The notes under the pieces: generated by a model
The model's input: the letters and a program-made list of their open reading frames with translations, nothing else
What the model was told of the DNA's origin: nothing
Databases searched by the model: none
Part shown: piece after piece, positions 1 through 9,295 of the stretch
Layout of the letters: the number at the start of each line of letters is the position of its first letter
How positions within the stretch are numbered: position 1 is the first letter of the stretch
Program-made: the position numbers and the translations under genes
From: Acidobacteriota bacterium
GTDB lineage: Bacteria; Acidobacteriota; Thermoanaerobaculia; Multivoradales; Multivoraceae
Direction: 5' to 3'
NCBI GenBank assembly: GCA_029263415.1
Contig: JAJCXN010000001.1
Location: 60,673-124,672 of the forward strand
Length of the DNA: 64,000 bases

Positions 1-450
1 GTGGGCACCGTGCTGCAGGCCTATCTCCGGCGGACTCTCGATGACATCCAGTCGCTGCCCGCCGACGCCAACCTGCGCTTGTGCAAGGGCATCTACATCG
101 AACCGAGCAAGGTCGCGTTCCAAAGCTATGACCGCGTGCGCTCCAAGTTCCTCGAGGCGTTGGAGGCCATGCTGGTTCGAGGCCAGAGTGTCGGGATTGC
201 CACCCACGACGAATTCTTGGTCGACGGCGCTCTGGCCTTGATCGAGAAGCGTGGAGTTTCGAACGAGCAGTACGAATTTCAGACCCTGTTGGGCGTGACC
301 GAGGATCTGCGTGATCGAATCCGAGATTCTGGACACGCCGTTCGCGTCTATCTTCCATACGGGAAAGATTGGTATCTGTACTCGATGCGCAGATTGCGCG
401 AGAACCCCAAGATCGCGGTGTACGTCGCCAAAGCAATGTTCGGTCGCTAG
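1..450 (+). CDS. Proline dehydrogenase, C-terminal part (cut by window edge)
   Basis: This is the last ~149 codons of a proline dehydrogenase, the FAD enzyme that oxidises proline to pyrroline-5-carboxylate at the membrane. The barrel's late strands are recognisable: a substrate-pocket segment RLCKGIYIEP, the YEFQTLLGV strand, and the C-terminal RVYLPYGKDWYLYSMRRL helix with the conserved Tyr/Arg residues that bind proline. The reading frame is open at base 1, so the true start lies outside the window; the GTG at base 1 is probably an internal valine. It ends about 60 bp before proC, so enzymes for both directions of the proline/P5C interconversion are adjacent. There is no aldehyde dehydrogenase domain in the visible part, so it is a stand-alone enzyme at its C-terminus. 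Confidence 0.88.
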   Translation: MGTVLQAYLRRTLDDIQSLPADANLRLCKGIYIEPSKVAFQSYDRVRSKFLEALEAMLVRGQSVGIATHDEFLVDGALALIEKRGVSNEQYEFQTLLGVTEDLRDRIRDSGHAVRVYLPYGKDWYLYSMRRLRENPKIAVYVAKAMFGR

Positions 451-474
451 GTCGCTAGGTCGCTAGGTCGCTAG
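443..474. repeat. Four tandem copies of an 8-bp unit over the stop codon
   Basis: The octamer GTCGCTAG is repeated four times without error. The first copy holds the TAG stop codon of the proline dehydrogenase gene. The unit is not a multiple of three, so copy-number change would not affect the encoded protein because the first copy already terminates it. This looks like slippage-type expansion. Confidence 0.9.
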
Positions 475-510
475 GCTTAAGATCGTAAGAGAGTCTGAGA
501 AAGCAGCACA

Positions 511-1389
511 ATGACACCATCACAAGATGCAGCCGAGGCATCAAATCTCGGTGAGAGCCTAATCGGTGAGAGCCTAAAAGGTCAGCGCCTGGCAATTCTA
601 GGTGCCGGGAAGATGGGGGCCTCGCTGCTGCAGGGGTTGCTGCGGGTGGGCGCGGTCGAAACCAGCCAGGTCATCGTGACCGCAGCGCACGCGAAGCGGC
701 TCGACGAACTCAAGAGAGATCTAGGGGTCGAAGGCACCCTCGACAATCGAGCTGCTGTTGAGACCGCCGACGTGGTGCTTTTGTGCGTCAAGCCCCAGAT
801 GGCCGAGGCGGTCCTCGAAGAGATCGGAGCGATGCTGCGGCCGCAGCAACTGCTGATCTCGATCCTTGCCTCGATCAGTACACGACATCTCGAAGCACGG
901 GTCGCAGACGGCGTGCCGGTGGTGCGCTCGATGCCCAATACTCCGAGCTTGATCGGCGCAGGCATGAGTGCCTTGTGCGCCGGCACTGCGGCTCATGAGG
1001 AGCACCTGGCGTTGACCGAACGCATGTTCGCACCCTTAGGCCGCACCACCCGGATCGATGAACGACACTTTGATGCGGTGACTGCACTCTCTGCCAGCGG
1101 CCCTGCTTTCATCTACGTCATGCTCGAAGCAATGGCTGATGGCGGGGTCAAAGTTGGCCTTCCGCGCCGCACTGCAATTGAACTGGCAGCGCAGGCCGCG
1201 TTGGGCGCCTCGCGCATGGTTCTAGAAACCGGTCGCCATCCAGCATTGCTCAAGGACGAAGTGACGACGCCTGCCGGCTGCACTGTCGACGGCATTCTTC
1301 AACTCGAAGAGGGTGGTGTGCGCGTAGCGTTGATCAAGACCATAGTAGAAGCGACCGCTCGCGCGCGCGAACTGGTCGACGACGAATAG
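511..1389 (+). CDS. proC: Pyrroline-5-carboxylate reductase
   Basis: ProC reduces pyrroline-5-carboxylate to proline with NAD(P)H, the last step of proline synthesis, in the cytoplasm. The N-terminal Rossmann motif (LAILGAGKMGASLLQGLL, around residues 28-45) binds the nucleotide. The C-terminal dimerisation domain has the family signatures SGPAFIYVMLEAMADGGV and DEVTTPAGCTVDGI. The 292-aa length is about 20 residues longer than usual. The excess is an N-terminal extension containing two near-identical GESL units, so the real start might be further in, although no better ribosome site is apparent. It sits between proline dehydrogenase and recN, all on the same strand. Confidence 0.94.
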   Translation: MTPSQDAAEASNLGESLIGESLKGQRLAILGAGKMGASLLQGLLRVGAVETSQVIVTAAHAKRLDELKRDLGVEGTLDNRAAVETADVVLLCVKPQMAEAVLEEIGAMLRPQQLLISILASISTRHLEARVADGVPVVRSMPNTPSLIGAGMSALCAGTAAHEEHLALTERMFAPLGRTTRIDERHFDAVTALSASGPAFIYVMLEAMADGGVKVGLPRRTAIELAAQAALGASRMVLETGRHPALLKDEVTTPAGCTVDGILQLEEGGVRVALIKTIVEATARARELVDDE

Positions 1390-1417
1390 CGAAACTTAGC
1401 TAGGAACTCCACAACTC

Positions 1418-3199
1418 ATGTTGCGCCATTTGCACACCAAGAACCTCGCTGTCATCGAAGAAGCGAGCGTCGACTTCGGCCCCGGGCTGAATGTCGTCAC
1501 CGGAGAAACCGGGGCTGGTAAGTCACTGGTGGTTGATTCGCTGGCGCTGCTGGCCGGCGCGCGCGCTTCAGCGGACCTGATTCGCAGTGACGCAGAAGGT
1601 CTGAGCGTCACCGGCGTGTTCGAACCCGTTGGGACCGACTGGCGCGAGTTGTTGGGGGAAGCGGGCATCGAATGCCAGGACACCGAGCTTGTGGTTCGCC
1701 GCGAGGTGGCGCGGTCCGGCCGCAACCGAGTATTTCTCGATGATCACCCCGTCACACTGCGATTGCTGAGCCAGCTGTCCCCCTACCTTCTGCGCATCCA
1801 CGGTCAGCGTGAAGAGCTGGGACTGGTAGCTCCCGACCTACAGCGAGCCTGGCTGGATCGTCTTGGTTTAGAGCTCGAGGGCGAAGCCGCGCAGCACCAG
1901 ATCGATGCCGTAGCTGCCGCGTACGCGCAATACCAAGAGCTTGCCCGTCGCCTCAGTCGCATGACCACCGATGATCGCTCGCGCCAGGAGCGTGTGGACC
2001 TTCTGCGCTACCAAGCAGCGGAGATTGCAGGGGCGGGTTTGTCCGCCGGTGAAGAAGACGAGCTCCATGTACAACGCGGAGTGCTCCGTCACGCGGAGCA
2101 GATTGGCGACGTTCTGTCGCTAGGGACGCAGTCGCTGCTTGAGTCGGAGAACTCGATCGCCTCTCAGCTCGCGCGTCTCAAGGCGGCGGTGGAGCGGATT
2201 GCCAAGATTGATCCGGTGGCTGTTGAGTGGGTGGGCGAACTAGAAGAGTTGCGCATTCGCGCGGAGGACCTGGGCACTACCGTGCGCTCGCGTCGTGATT
2301 CGATCGAGGCTGATCCTGCCAAGCTGAACGGGATCGAAGATCGCCTAGCAGTGATTGAACGGCTGTTGCGCAAGTACGGACTGAATACCGCGGCGGTCCT
2401 TGAGCATGAGCAGACCGTGCGCGAAGAGCTGCTCGAACTCGAGGGTAACGATGAGCAGATCCAAGAGTTAGAAGATCAAGTCAAAACCTCGCTCGATCAG
2501 TACGCCACTGCGGCTCGCAGGCTCACTGCCAGCCGCAAGGTTTGGTCGAATGAGCTTACTCAGCGCATGCACCGTGAGCTGGGTGAGCTGGCTTTGCCCT
2601 CGGCTACCCTTGAGGTGGCGTTCGAGACGCGGCCGCGGGAGGACAGCCCGCTCAAAATTGACGGTGCATCGGTCGAGTTTCATCCGTGGGGGCAGGAAGC
2701 CGTGGTGTTTCTGTTCTCTTCGAATCCAGGTGAAAGCCCACGCCCGTTGGCGAAGGTCGCATCCGGCGGCGAGCTGTCGCGGCTCTATCTTGCCCTCCAG
2801 CTAGCGAGTGGTGCCTCGGCTGCAAGCGCGCAATCAGGTGGAGCGCTGGTATTCGATGAGATCGACACCGGGGTCGGCGGCGCTGAAGCCGCTGCGATTG
2901 GCGCCAAGATGCAATCGCTTGGCGCGTCGGGCCAAGTGCTCGCGGTCACCCATCTGCCGCAGGTCGCGAGTTTCGGCGATCGTCACGTGCGGGTGGAGAA
3001 GCAAGTGAGCAAGGGCAGCACCAAGACAGCGGTGCGTGTGCTGGATATGAGCGAGCGTGTGGAGGAGCTGGCTCGGATGTTAGGCGGTGCCGAGATCACC
3101 GAAGTGACGCGGCAACATGCTCGCGAGCTGCTCGGCTTACCGGATGCGCCACCGTCGGGCGACGCTGCTGAGCGCCGCGGGCTGCGCAGCGTTCAGTAG
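1418..3199 (+). CDS. recN: DNA repair protein RecN
   Basis: RecN is an SMC-like ATPase that acts in double-strand-break repair. The protein has the family's usual length (593 aa) and arrangement: a Walker A motif GETGAGKS at residues 29-36, a long central coiled-coil rich in Glu, Arg and Leu, then the ABC signature ASGGELSRLYLAL and Walker B LVFDEIDTGVGG near the C-terminus, followed by the His switch region (AVTHLPQVASFGDRHVRV). The ATG start gives the canonical opening with the N-terminal 'LAVIEEASVDFGPGLNV' strand. It begins 28 bp after proC and is followed closely by the threonylcarbamoyl-AMP synthase gene, suggesting one transcript. Confidence 0.96.
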   Translation: MLRHLHTKNLAVIEEASVDFGPGLNVVTGETGAGKSLVVDSLALLAGARASADLIRSDAEGLSVTGVFEPVGTDWRELLGEAGIECQDTELVVRREVARSGRNRVFLDDHPVTLRLLSQLSPYLLRIHGQREELGLVAPDLQRAWLDRLGLELEGEAAQHQIDAVAAAYAQYQELARRLSRMTTDDRSRQERVDLLRYQAAEIAGAGLSAGEEDELHVQRGVLRHAEQIGDVLSLGTQSLLESENSIASQLARLKAAVERIAKIDPVAVEWVGELEELRIRAEDLGTTVRSRRDSIEADPAKLNGIEDRLAVIERLLRKYGLNTAAVLEHEQTVREELLELEGNDEQIQELEDQVKTSLDQYATAARRLTASRKVWSNELTQRMHRELGELALPSATLEVAFETRPREDSPLKIDGASVEFHPWGQEAVVFLFSSNPGESPRPLAKVASGGELSRLYLALQLASGASAASAQSGGALVFDEIDTGVGGAEAAAIGAKMQSLGASGQVLAVTHLPQVASFGDRHVRVEKQVSKGSTKTAVRVLDMSERVEELARMLGGAEITEVTRQHARELLGLPDAPPSGDAAERRGLRSVQ

Positions 3200-3220
3200 G
3201 CGCTGAGGATCTCTAGTTCC

Positions 3221-3820
3221 GTGACTGTTCCGACCCAGTGGCGCTTCGGTGACGATGTAAGACCGATCCGGCAGCTGCTCTACGTTGGCGGAGTGGTTGC
3301 GGTTCCCACTGAATCCTCGTATGGCCTAGCGGTTGACCCTCGCTCGCAGACCGGTGTTGATGCTATTTACGCTCTGAAGCAACGAGAAGCACGCAAGCCA
3401 CTGCCGCTGGTGGTCGCCAACACCCAGCAAGCGAGCGATCTGGGGCTCGACGTTGACTCAGATGCCTTTCGGTTCGGCGCGCAGTTTTGGCCCGCGCCAC
3501 TCACCATGCTGGTTCCCTTGCTCGCATGCGCTCAGTTGGCGCTGGGCGATCTCGATCGCGTTGCGGTGCGCATTCCCGACTACGGACCGCTGATTGCCTT
3601 CCTTGAGGAGGTGGGGTCAGGGCTGACGGCGACGTCGGCGAACCTCAGTGGCGAGCCACCCTTGCTTAGCAGTGAGGACGTTGTGGCATTGCTTCGAGGA
3701 ACTCCGAATGCGGCCGTGATCGAGACGACTTCACTGCAAGGTGGTGCCCCATCCACCGTGGTAGCTTGGGATCAAGGGCAGCCCCATATTCTCAGGCCCG
3801 GACGGTTCGTGTTGCCCTAA
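3221..3820 (+). CDS. L-threonylcarbamoyladenylate synthase (Sua5/YrdC/YciO family)
   Basis: This family makes threonylcarbamoyl-AMP from threonine, bicarbonate and ATP for the t6A modification of tRNA at position 37. The YrdC fold signatures are present: VAVPTESSYGLAVDP near the start, the KQREARKPLPLVV basic stretch that contacts ATP, VRIPD, and TATSANLSGEPP. At 199 aa it is the short form without the Sua5 C-terminal domain. The start is a GTG with GAGGAT about 14 bp upstream. Distinguishing TsaC from YciO-type paralogues is not possible by eye, so no gene symbol is given. It probably belongs to the recN transcript. Confidence 0.88.
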   Translation: MTVPTQWRFGDDVRPIRQLLYVGGVVAVPTESSYGLAVDPRSQTGVDAIYALKQREARKPLPLVVANTQQASDLGLDVDSDAFRFGAQFWPAPLTMLVPLLACAQLALGDLDRVAVRIPDYGPLIAFLEEVGSGLTATSANLSGEPPLLSSEDVVALLRGTPNAAVIETTSLQGGAPSTVVAWDQGQPHILRPGRFVLP

Positions 3821-3941
3821 AAGAGGGTCAGGCGTTGGAACAGGACATCTAGCTCAACGGTTACTGAGTGGAGCCAGAGGAATCTCGGAAAGGTTCTCCG
3901 CAAGCAATGTGGAAAAGCCTGCGGACGAAGGATGTAAGTCG

Positions 3942-5924
3942 TTGAAACACAGCAGCCTCACCAAAGCGCACAACATCGTGTGCACTGTTTCGTCGGTCCT
4001 CCTGTTGCTCTTGGCGTGGCCGCAGGCAACGGTGGCACAACTCGGACAAGAAGTTGTTGAATCAGGTCCGCACGAGACCATTTCTCTCGATGAGATCGAA
4101 CGTGGCATGCGTGGTCACGGCGTGTCGGTCTTCGCTGGAACCGAACTACGTCGGTTCGAGGTCGAGGTGGTGGGCAAGCTGGAGAACCTCAATCCCGGTT
4201 TGAGTTTCATCATGGCCAACCTCAGCGGTGAGAAGTTGGAAGAGACTGGTGTCATTGGCGGCATGAGCGGCAGCCCGGTCTATCTCGACGGAAAACTGGC
4301 GGGCGCGGTCGCCTTCTCGTGGAACTTCGCTCAAGGCGCGCTCGCTGGCATCACGCCAATTGCCGCGATGCGGGGGCTAGGTGAGCTTCCGGTGCTCGGT
4401 TCCGAACCGTCGACAAACCCGTCGGCGGTCGGCGCTCAACGCAATGTCGATGACGGTCGCAGTCGCTTCGTGCGTGGCCGTCAATCGGCCGCAGATTCAG
4501 AACTTGAGGCGCTGCTTGCTGGCGACTTCAGTGCTCTTTATCAGCGCCAACACAGCTCAGAAGATCTGCGCCAGTGGATGGTCAGAACGAATGGGTTGAT
4601 CACAAGCAACAACAGTCTGAGTGGCGCATCCGCGGCGGCCGGTCTTGATGGCGCAGCCAGCGCCCTGCAGCTTTTGACCGTGGGCTTTGACCAACCGGGG
4701 CGCGAACTGCTGGGTGCGGCATTGCCGGAGAGTTGGCAGCACCGTCTCGGTTCAAGCGCGGGACGGGCCGACACTGACGCCGCGCTTCCACCTCTTGAAG
4801 GTGGCGGGCCGGTGGCAGCGCTCCTGGTGGGCGGCGATTTGCTGATGGCCGTCAACGGCACAGTCACCGAACGTCGCGGCGACGAGATCTTGGCCTTCGG
4901 CCATCCCTACCTTGGCTTGGGGCCGGTCAGCCTACCGATGGCCAAGGCCGAAGTCGTCGCCATCGTTTCTAGCCGCATGTCGTCATTCAAGCTCAGCAAC
5001 GTTGGGGAGGTGGTCGGCGCGTTCGATGAGGATCGACTTGCCGGCATGCGCGGTCGAGTGGGTGCAGTCGCTAAGACCACCCCTCTAAGCGTGACTGTTC
5101 GCCATTCAGCTGAAGGTGAGCGAGTGTTCAACATGCAGCTTGCTGATCTCGAGGCAATCCGTCCGATGCTGGTTGCTTCGTCGACGTTGCAGTGCATCGA
5201 GAGTGCCACGCGCTCGGCCGGCAAGGGCGGTTTTGATCTCAGGGCAAAGTTCGCGCTGAAGGACCGAGACGATCTCGAGATTGCTCAGAGCTTCGACGGC
5301 AGTTCAACTGCGATCGATGCCGCCATCTACCTACTGCAGGTGACCGCCTACCTGGAGCTTTCCTCCTTGGTCGATGTCGAGCTCGAAAAGGTCGAGGTTG
5401 AGGTCGACCACTTCGCTGCGATCCGCACCATCGAGATTGAGAACGTGTTTGCTGATCGGCGCAACGTTGAGGCTGGAGAGATGGTCGAACTGCGGATGAG
5501 AGTTCGGGACTATCGCGGTCCGACGCGAATCGAGACCTTGTCCGTTCAGGTTCCAGAGGATGCCCGCCCCGGGCGCTACTACATCTTCGTGGGCGATGGG
5601 GTCAGCGTTGACGCGGCACGAGCGAAGGTCGAACCCACCAGCAGTGCCACGTTCGAGCATGGGCTGGATCGACTGCGCCAACTGCGGTCAGCCAAGGAGT
5701 TGGTGGCAATGGGTGTGAGCGCCGCGCGCGGCGTGATCAGCGATGGGACTTCCTTGCCCTCGCTGCCCGGGTCGTTGCGCGAGGTTTGGAAGACCTCGAA
5801 CGCAGGCCAGGTCAAGGGAGTGAATCTGTCAGTACAGTCCGAGCTTGTTATTGCTCGGGATCGCCCGTTAAGTGGTGTCGCACGAGTGGATCTCGTGGTG
5901 TTGCCGCCAAGACTTCATCGCTAG
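3942..5924 (+). CDS. Exported SpoIVB-type (peptidase family S55) domain protein
   Basis: The mature part opens with a SpoIVB-peptidase-like domain: a GMRGHGVSVFAGTE strand, then GVIGGMSGSPVYLDGKLAGA, where the SGSP serine fits the S55 nucleophile, and later ILAFGHPYLGLG, where the His-containing loop recurs. The rest is probably a beta-rich C-terminal region without clear family. I chose the TTG at 3942 because GAAGGA lies a proper distance upstream and the protein then begins directly with a signal peptide (basic residues, a run of leucines, then AQL cleavage). The frame is open up to a GTG at 3909. In Bacillus SpoIVB is a sporulation signalling protease; here there is no sporulation context, so an envelope protease or binding role is inferred. 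The next gene, another exported protein, starts 14 bp later. Confidence 0.78.
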   Translation: MKHSSLTKAHNIVCTVSSVLLLLLAWPQATVAQLGQEVVESGPHETISLDEIERGMRGHGVSVFAGTELRRFEVEVVGKLENLNPGLSFIMANLSGEKLEETGVIGGMSGSPVYLDGKLAGAVAFSWNFAQGALAGITPIAAMRGLGELPVLGSEPSTNPSAVGAQRNVDDGRSRFVRGRQSAADSELEALLAGDFSALYQRQHSSEDLRQWMVRTNGLITSNNSLSGASAAAGLDGAASALQLLTVGFDQPGRELLGAALPESWQHRLGSSAGRADTDAALPPLEGGGPVAALLVGGDLLMAVNGTVTERRGDEILAFGHPYLGLGPVSLPMAKAEVVAIVSSRMSSFKLSNVGEVVGAFDEDRLAGMRGRVGAVAKTTPLSVTVRHSAEGERVFNMQLADLEAIRPMLVASSTLQCIESATRSAGKGGFDLRAKFALKDRDDLEIAQSFDGSSTAIDAAIYLLQVTAYLELSSLVDVELEKVEVEVDHFAAIRTIEIENVFADRRNVEAGEMVELRMRVRDYRGPTRIETLSVQVPEDARPGRYYIFVGDGVSVDAARAKVEPTSSATFEHGLDRLRQLRSAKELVAMGVSAARGVISDGTSLPSLPGSLREVWKTSNAGQVKGVNLSVQSELVIARDRPLSGVARVDLVVLPPRLHR

Positions 5925-5937
5925 CAGGACGCAACAC

Positions 5938-8277
5938 ATGGCCCAAGAAAGATACCGGTGGTTCAACATCCGGCAACGCAACGCTTTGACCCGAGGAGTG
6001 GCTTCGATTTCTTTCGTTGTCGCTTTATGCGCACTAGTAGCGGCAGCAGCGCCGTCGTTTGCTTCTAAGGTGCGCGCCTTTCGCGCGGCAGAGGCGTCCG
6101 ACTTCCTGGCGGGGGAACTCGACGGAGTTTCGGTCGGTCCGTTGGGCAAACTACGTTTGGCGAGTGCGCTCGAGAAAGTCGCGGGCGTCGAAGAACCATT
6201 CATGCTGAGCGCGGCTCGGGATGGTCGCGGTGGCTGGGTTCTAGGCACTGGCAATAGCGGCAAGGTCTTGCATGTGAGCTCCACAGGTGTGGTCCGAGAA
6301 CTGTTCGCAACGGAGGAACCCGAGGTTTTTGCTGTGTGGGTTGATGGCGACAGGGTCTACGCTGCTGGCTCGCCGGATGCGCGTGTGTACCACTCTTCCC
6401 TCGATCAGAGCACGACCGAAGCCACCATGATCCTTGACACCGGTGAACGCTATGTCTGGGCCCTGGGCCGTGAGCTTGGAGCGGACGCCTCTGGAAGGCT
6501 TCTGGTGGCCACCGGGATCAACGGCAAGCTGCTCGCGTTTGATGAAACCAGCGAGCGTTCGGAGGTTGTCTATGACAGCGCAGATGCTCATCTGCGCACC
6601 CTTTTGGTGCGCGATGACGACGTGTTAGTGGGGACCGTGGGTGAAGGCCGAATCTTGAGTCTGAAGGCTCACGGAACAGCTCCGTGGGCGGCGCGCACTC
6701 TGCATGACGCTGCACAGCCTGAGATCACGAGTCTGACTCCCGGTCCCAACGGGTCGGTCTTTGCCGCGGCGGTAGCGTCCGAAGCGAGCCTTGCCCAACT
6801 TCCGACACCTGCTACTGCCGACGGGGACTCGAACGGCGCGGCAACACCTGCGGCAGGCACCAGGCCGAGCGGTTTCGAGGGAGCGCGGAGCGTGGTGCTC
6901 GAGATCGACGCTGATGGCACCGTCGAAGAGCGCGGGTCCTTCAAGAAGGAGACGGTCTACTCCGTGCTCTGGACCGGCAACGATGAAACTGGTGGCCAAC
7001 TGTGGATTGCGACCGGCCAGGAAGGCAAGCTGTATCGCAGTCACGGCAGCGAGGTGGTCTTGGAGCGTGATCTCGATGAACTGCAGCTGATGCAGTTGCT
7101 TGGCTTGGATGGCGGGCAAGGCGCTGGATTCAGCATTGCCACCACCAACGGTGCCGCCGTCTACCGGACCAGCGACCGACAGCTGACCGAAGGCGTCTAT
7201 TCGAGCAAGGTTCTAGACGCTAAGTTTCCATCCCGCTTTGGCACCTTGCACTACGAGGCGGCGCTCTCGCGAGGGTCGAGCGTTGCGTTTGCTGCGCGCT
7301 CCGGCTTGAGCGCGTTTCCTGACGACACCTGGTCGGCATGGGTCAACGTTGAACAGGCCCCAGGAGCTGCGGCACAGGGTGCTCTGCCAGATCTCGATCT
7401 GACCGCGGTGCCGCGTGGCAGGTACGTGCAATGGAAGGCGACGCTCGAGCGCGGCAATGGTCGCAACGCCTCTGATGTGGGCCCCGAGTTGTCGATGGTG
7501 GAGCTGACCTATGAGCAGGAAAACCGGCGCCCCGAGATCACCAAGCTTGAGGTTCTCTCTCCCGGAGTAGTGCTCGTGGGCAGCAGCTTCAATCCGTCAA
7601 ACCAAGTCTTCGAACCCACCAACACCAATCGTGATGGCATCTTCACCTCGCTCGAAAAGCCGGCGGAGGATAAGAAGTCTCGCTCGAAGGAACTGTGGAA
7701 GTTGGGCTACAGAACCATCAAGTGGGAAGTGAAGGACCCGAACGACGATGAGTTGCGCTATGCCGTGGCGCTGCGTTCAGAAACTGAGACTCGGTGGTAC
7801 ACCATTGCCGATGAGATCACTCAGACGTCGTGGGGATTTGATTCGACCGTTTTGCCCGACGGCCTCTACCGAGTTCGGCTTGCTGCCGACGATGGCCTCT
7901 CGAATGCGAAGGGCCGCAAACGAGAAGCAGAAAGAGTGAGCGGGATCGTGGTCATTGATCACACTGCTCCTGTGCTCAAAGAACAGGTCGTGATCACAGA
8001 TCACAGGGTCGCCGTGCCCGAGCAACAGAAGCCTGCAAGTGAATGGAAGCACCTAGTGCTGAGCGTTGAAGATCAACTCAGTCCGATCCGGAAGATAGAG
8101 GTCAGCCGCGATGCAGGCGAATGGCAAGAGTTGATCCCTAACGACGGCATGCTCGATTCCCGGCGCGAGACCGTCACCGTCGAGACCCCAGCCGGGGATG
8201 CGCGTGCAGGCCTGCTGCTCTTGCGGATGTCAGATGCAGCGTTCAATTCAACTGTGATCCAGCTACAAGTGCCCTAG
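5938..8277 (+). CDS. Exported beta-propeller-like protein of unknown function
   Basis: This 779-aa protein has an N-terminal signal/anchor (ALTRGVASISFVVALCALVAAAAPSFA). It then carries a series of short repeats of the propeller type, such as GWVLGTGNSGKVLHVS, DRVYAAGSPDARVYH, GRLLVATGINGKLLAF, DVLVGTVGEGRILSL and GQLWIATGQEGKLYRS. These have the small-residue G-T-G...G-K-L/V pattern of blades spaced by roughly 45-60 residues. The C-terminal third looks like Ig/fibronectin-type beta domains (KWEVKDPNDDELRYAVAL). The ATG at 5938 is preferred to an earlier in-frame GTG because it immediately precedes the signal peptide and leaves a 13-bp gap after the S55 gene. Co-transcription with that gene suggests a shared envelope function, but no specific role can be read. 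Confidence 0.75.
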   Translation: MAQERYRWFNIRQRNALTRGVASISFVVALCALVAAAAPSFASKVRAFRAAEASDFLAGELDGVSVGPLGKLRLASALEKVAGVEEPFMLSAARDGRGGWVLGTGNSGKVLHVSSTGVVRELFATEEPEVFAVWVDGDRVYAAGSPDARVYHSSLDQSTTEATMILDTGERYVWALGRELGADASGRLLVATGINGKLLAFDETSERSEVVYDSADAHLRTLLVRDDDVLVGTVGEGRILSLKAHGTAPWAARTLHDAAQPEITSLTPGPNGSVFAAAVASEASLAQLPTPATADGDSNGAATPAAGTRPSGFEGARSVVLEIDADGTVEERGSFKKETVYSVLWTGNDETGGQLWIATGQEGKLYRSHGSEVVLERDLDELQLMQLLGLDGGQGAGFSIATTNGAAVYRTSDRQLTEGVYSSKVLDAKFPSRFGTLHYEAALSRGSSVAFAARSGLSAFPDDTWSAWVNVEQAPGAAAQGALPDLDLTAVPRGRYVQWKATLERGNGRNASDVGPELSMVELTYEQENRRPEITKLEVLSPGVVLVGSSFNPSNQVFEPTNTNRDGIFTSLEKPAEDKKSRSKELWKLGYRTIKWEVKDPNDDELRYAVALRSETETRWYTIADEITQTSWGFDSTVLPDGLYRVRLAADDGLSNAKGRKREAERVSGIVVIDHTAPVLKEQVVITDHRVAVPEQQKPASEWKHLVLSVEDQLSPIRKIEVSRDAGEWQELIPNDGMLDSRRETVTVETPAGDARAGLLLLRMSDAAFNSTVIQLQVP

Positions 8278-8280
8278 CAG

Positions 8281-8470
8281 CCGGTGGTAAAACTCCCGTG
8301 GGACGACGCACAAACCGAACGGGCGCGGGGCTTTGGACGGCCATATCGCAGTGCGCCAGCCTCCCGTGGGACCAGCATCGCCTCCTCGCCACCGCGCGAA
8401 CTGACCGGCCAGATCCCCGCGCTCAGTCCCGCGGGAGTTTCACCGCGGGCTGCAAGGCCTGGAATGTCTC
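8281..8470. repeat. Divergent copy of the window's intergenic repeat family
   Basis: The spacer between the propeller gene and coaD holds two CTCCCGTGGGAC blocks (near 8296 and 8369), a TCCCGCGGGAGTTT palindrome near 8428, and a GGTGGTA segment right after the stop codon. The same words occur in the better-conserved repeats at 9292-9399 and 24989-25095. The match here is patchy, so membership is moderately supported. Confidence 0.5.
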
Positions 8471-8543
8471 GCTCTGACTGGATTCGGACTGGACTCTGGC
8501 TGCGCCCTGACCACACGCGATCCGAGTCGGTAAGATTGCCACC

Positions 8544-9041
8544 ATGAGCAACTCCCGCATCGCCGTCTTCCCTGGCTCCTTCGATCCGATCCATCTCGGA
8601 CATGTCGATCTGGTGGAGCGAGCACTGCCACTGTTCGATGAGATCGTGGTGGCAGTCCTCAACAACGAGCACAAGCGCACCATCTTCTCTCTGGAAGAAC
8701 GAGTCGAGATGCTTGAAGAACTCTTTAGAGACTCAGCCCGAGTCAGGGTCGCGAGCTTCGAAGGCTTGGTTGCCGATTTTGCGCGTACAGAGTCGGCCTT
8801 CTTTTTGTTGCGCGGTCTCCGCAACGGCAAAGACTTTGAGTACGAATTGCCGATGACGGTGATGAATCGGCGCTTGGTGCCTGAGTTGGAGACCGTCTTC
8901 TTGCCGACCAGGCCCGAACTCTGCGACCTTTCGAGCAGCTTGATCAAAGAAGTCTTGAAATTGGGCGGAGACCCTGGCGAGGTGCTACCCGAAGACGTTC
9001 GCTCACGCCTGGCTGCGAAACTCAAGGAGGCAGCGTCATGA
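8544..9041 (+). CDS. coaD: Phosphopantetheine adenylyltransferase
   Basis: CoaD transfers AMP from ATP to 4'-phosphopantetheine, the penultimate step of coenzyme A synthesis. The nucleotidyltransferase motif FPGSFDPIHLGHVDLVERA is at the N-terminus, with the HxGH catalytic pair. The RGLRNGKDFEYELPM loop binds substrate, and the ISSS-type signature appears here as DLSSSLIKEV. Length (165 aa) is typical. Its stop overlaps the start of the CDGSH gene (ATGA), so the two are translationally coupled. Confidence 0.96.
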   Translation: MSNSRIAVFPGSFDPIHLGHVDLVERALPLFDEIVVAVLNNEHKRTIFSLEERVEMLEELFRDSARVRVASFEGLVADFARTESAFFLLRGLRNGKDFEYELPMTVMNRRLVPELETVFLPTRPELCDLSSSLIKEVLKLGGDPGEVLPEDVRSRLAAKLKEAAS

Positions 9042-9295
9042 GCGAAGATGATTCAAGCACCAGTGTTCCGACCCCGATTGTCGTGAAGCTCGCTGCAGGC
9101 ACCTACTTCTGGTGCGCGTGCGGTGAGTCGCAACACCAACCGTTTTGTGATGGCTCCCACCGCACCGCCAACGCCAACGCAAACCTCGACGCGAGTGAAC
9201 CGCTGAAGTGGAAGCTCGATGAGGACAAGCGGGTCGCTCTTTGTACTTGTAAGCGGACTGCCACACCGCCGCTGTGTGATGGGTCGCACGGCTGA
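9038..9295 (+). CDS. Small CDGSH iron-sulfur domain protein with two motifs
   Basis: This 85-aa protein carries two copies of the 2Fe-2S-binding CDGSH pattern: CACGESQHQPFCDGSH and CTCKRTATPPLCDGSH, each with three Cys and one His ligand. Small two-motif CDGSH proteins are presumed electron carriers or cluster-transfer proteins; none of that is tested here. The ATG overlaps the coaD stop by four bases. The protein ends one glycine after the second motif, and its TGA stop is also the first part of a dispersed repeat found again at the end of the SNF2 helicase gene. Confidence 0.88.
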   Translation: MSEDDSSTSVPTPIVVKLAAGTYFWCACGESQHQPFCDGSHRTANANANLDASEPLKWKLDEDKRVALCTCKRTATPPLCDGSHG

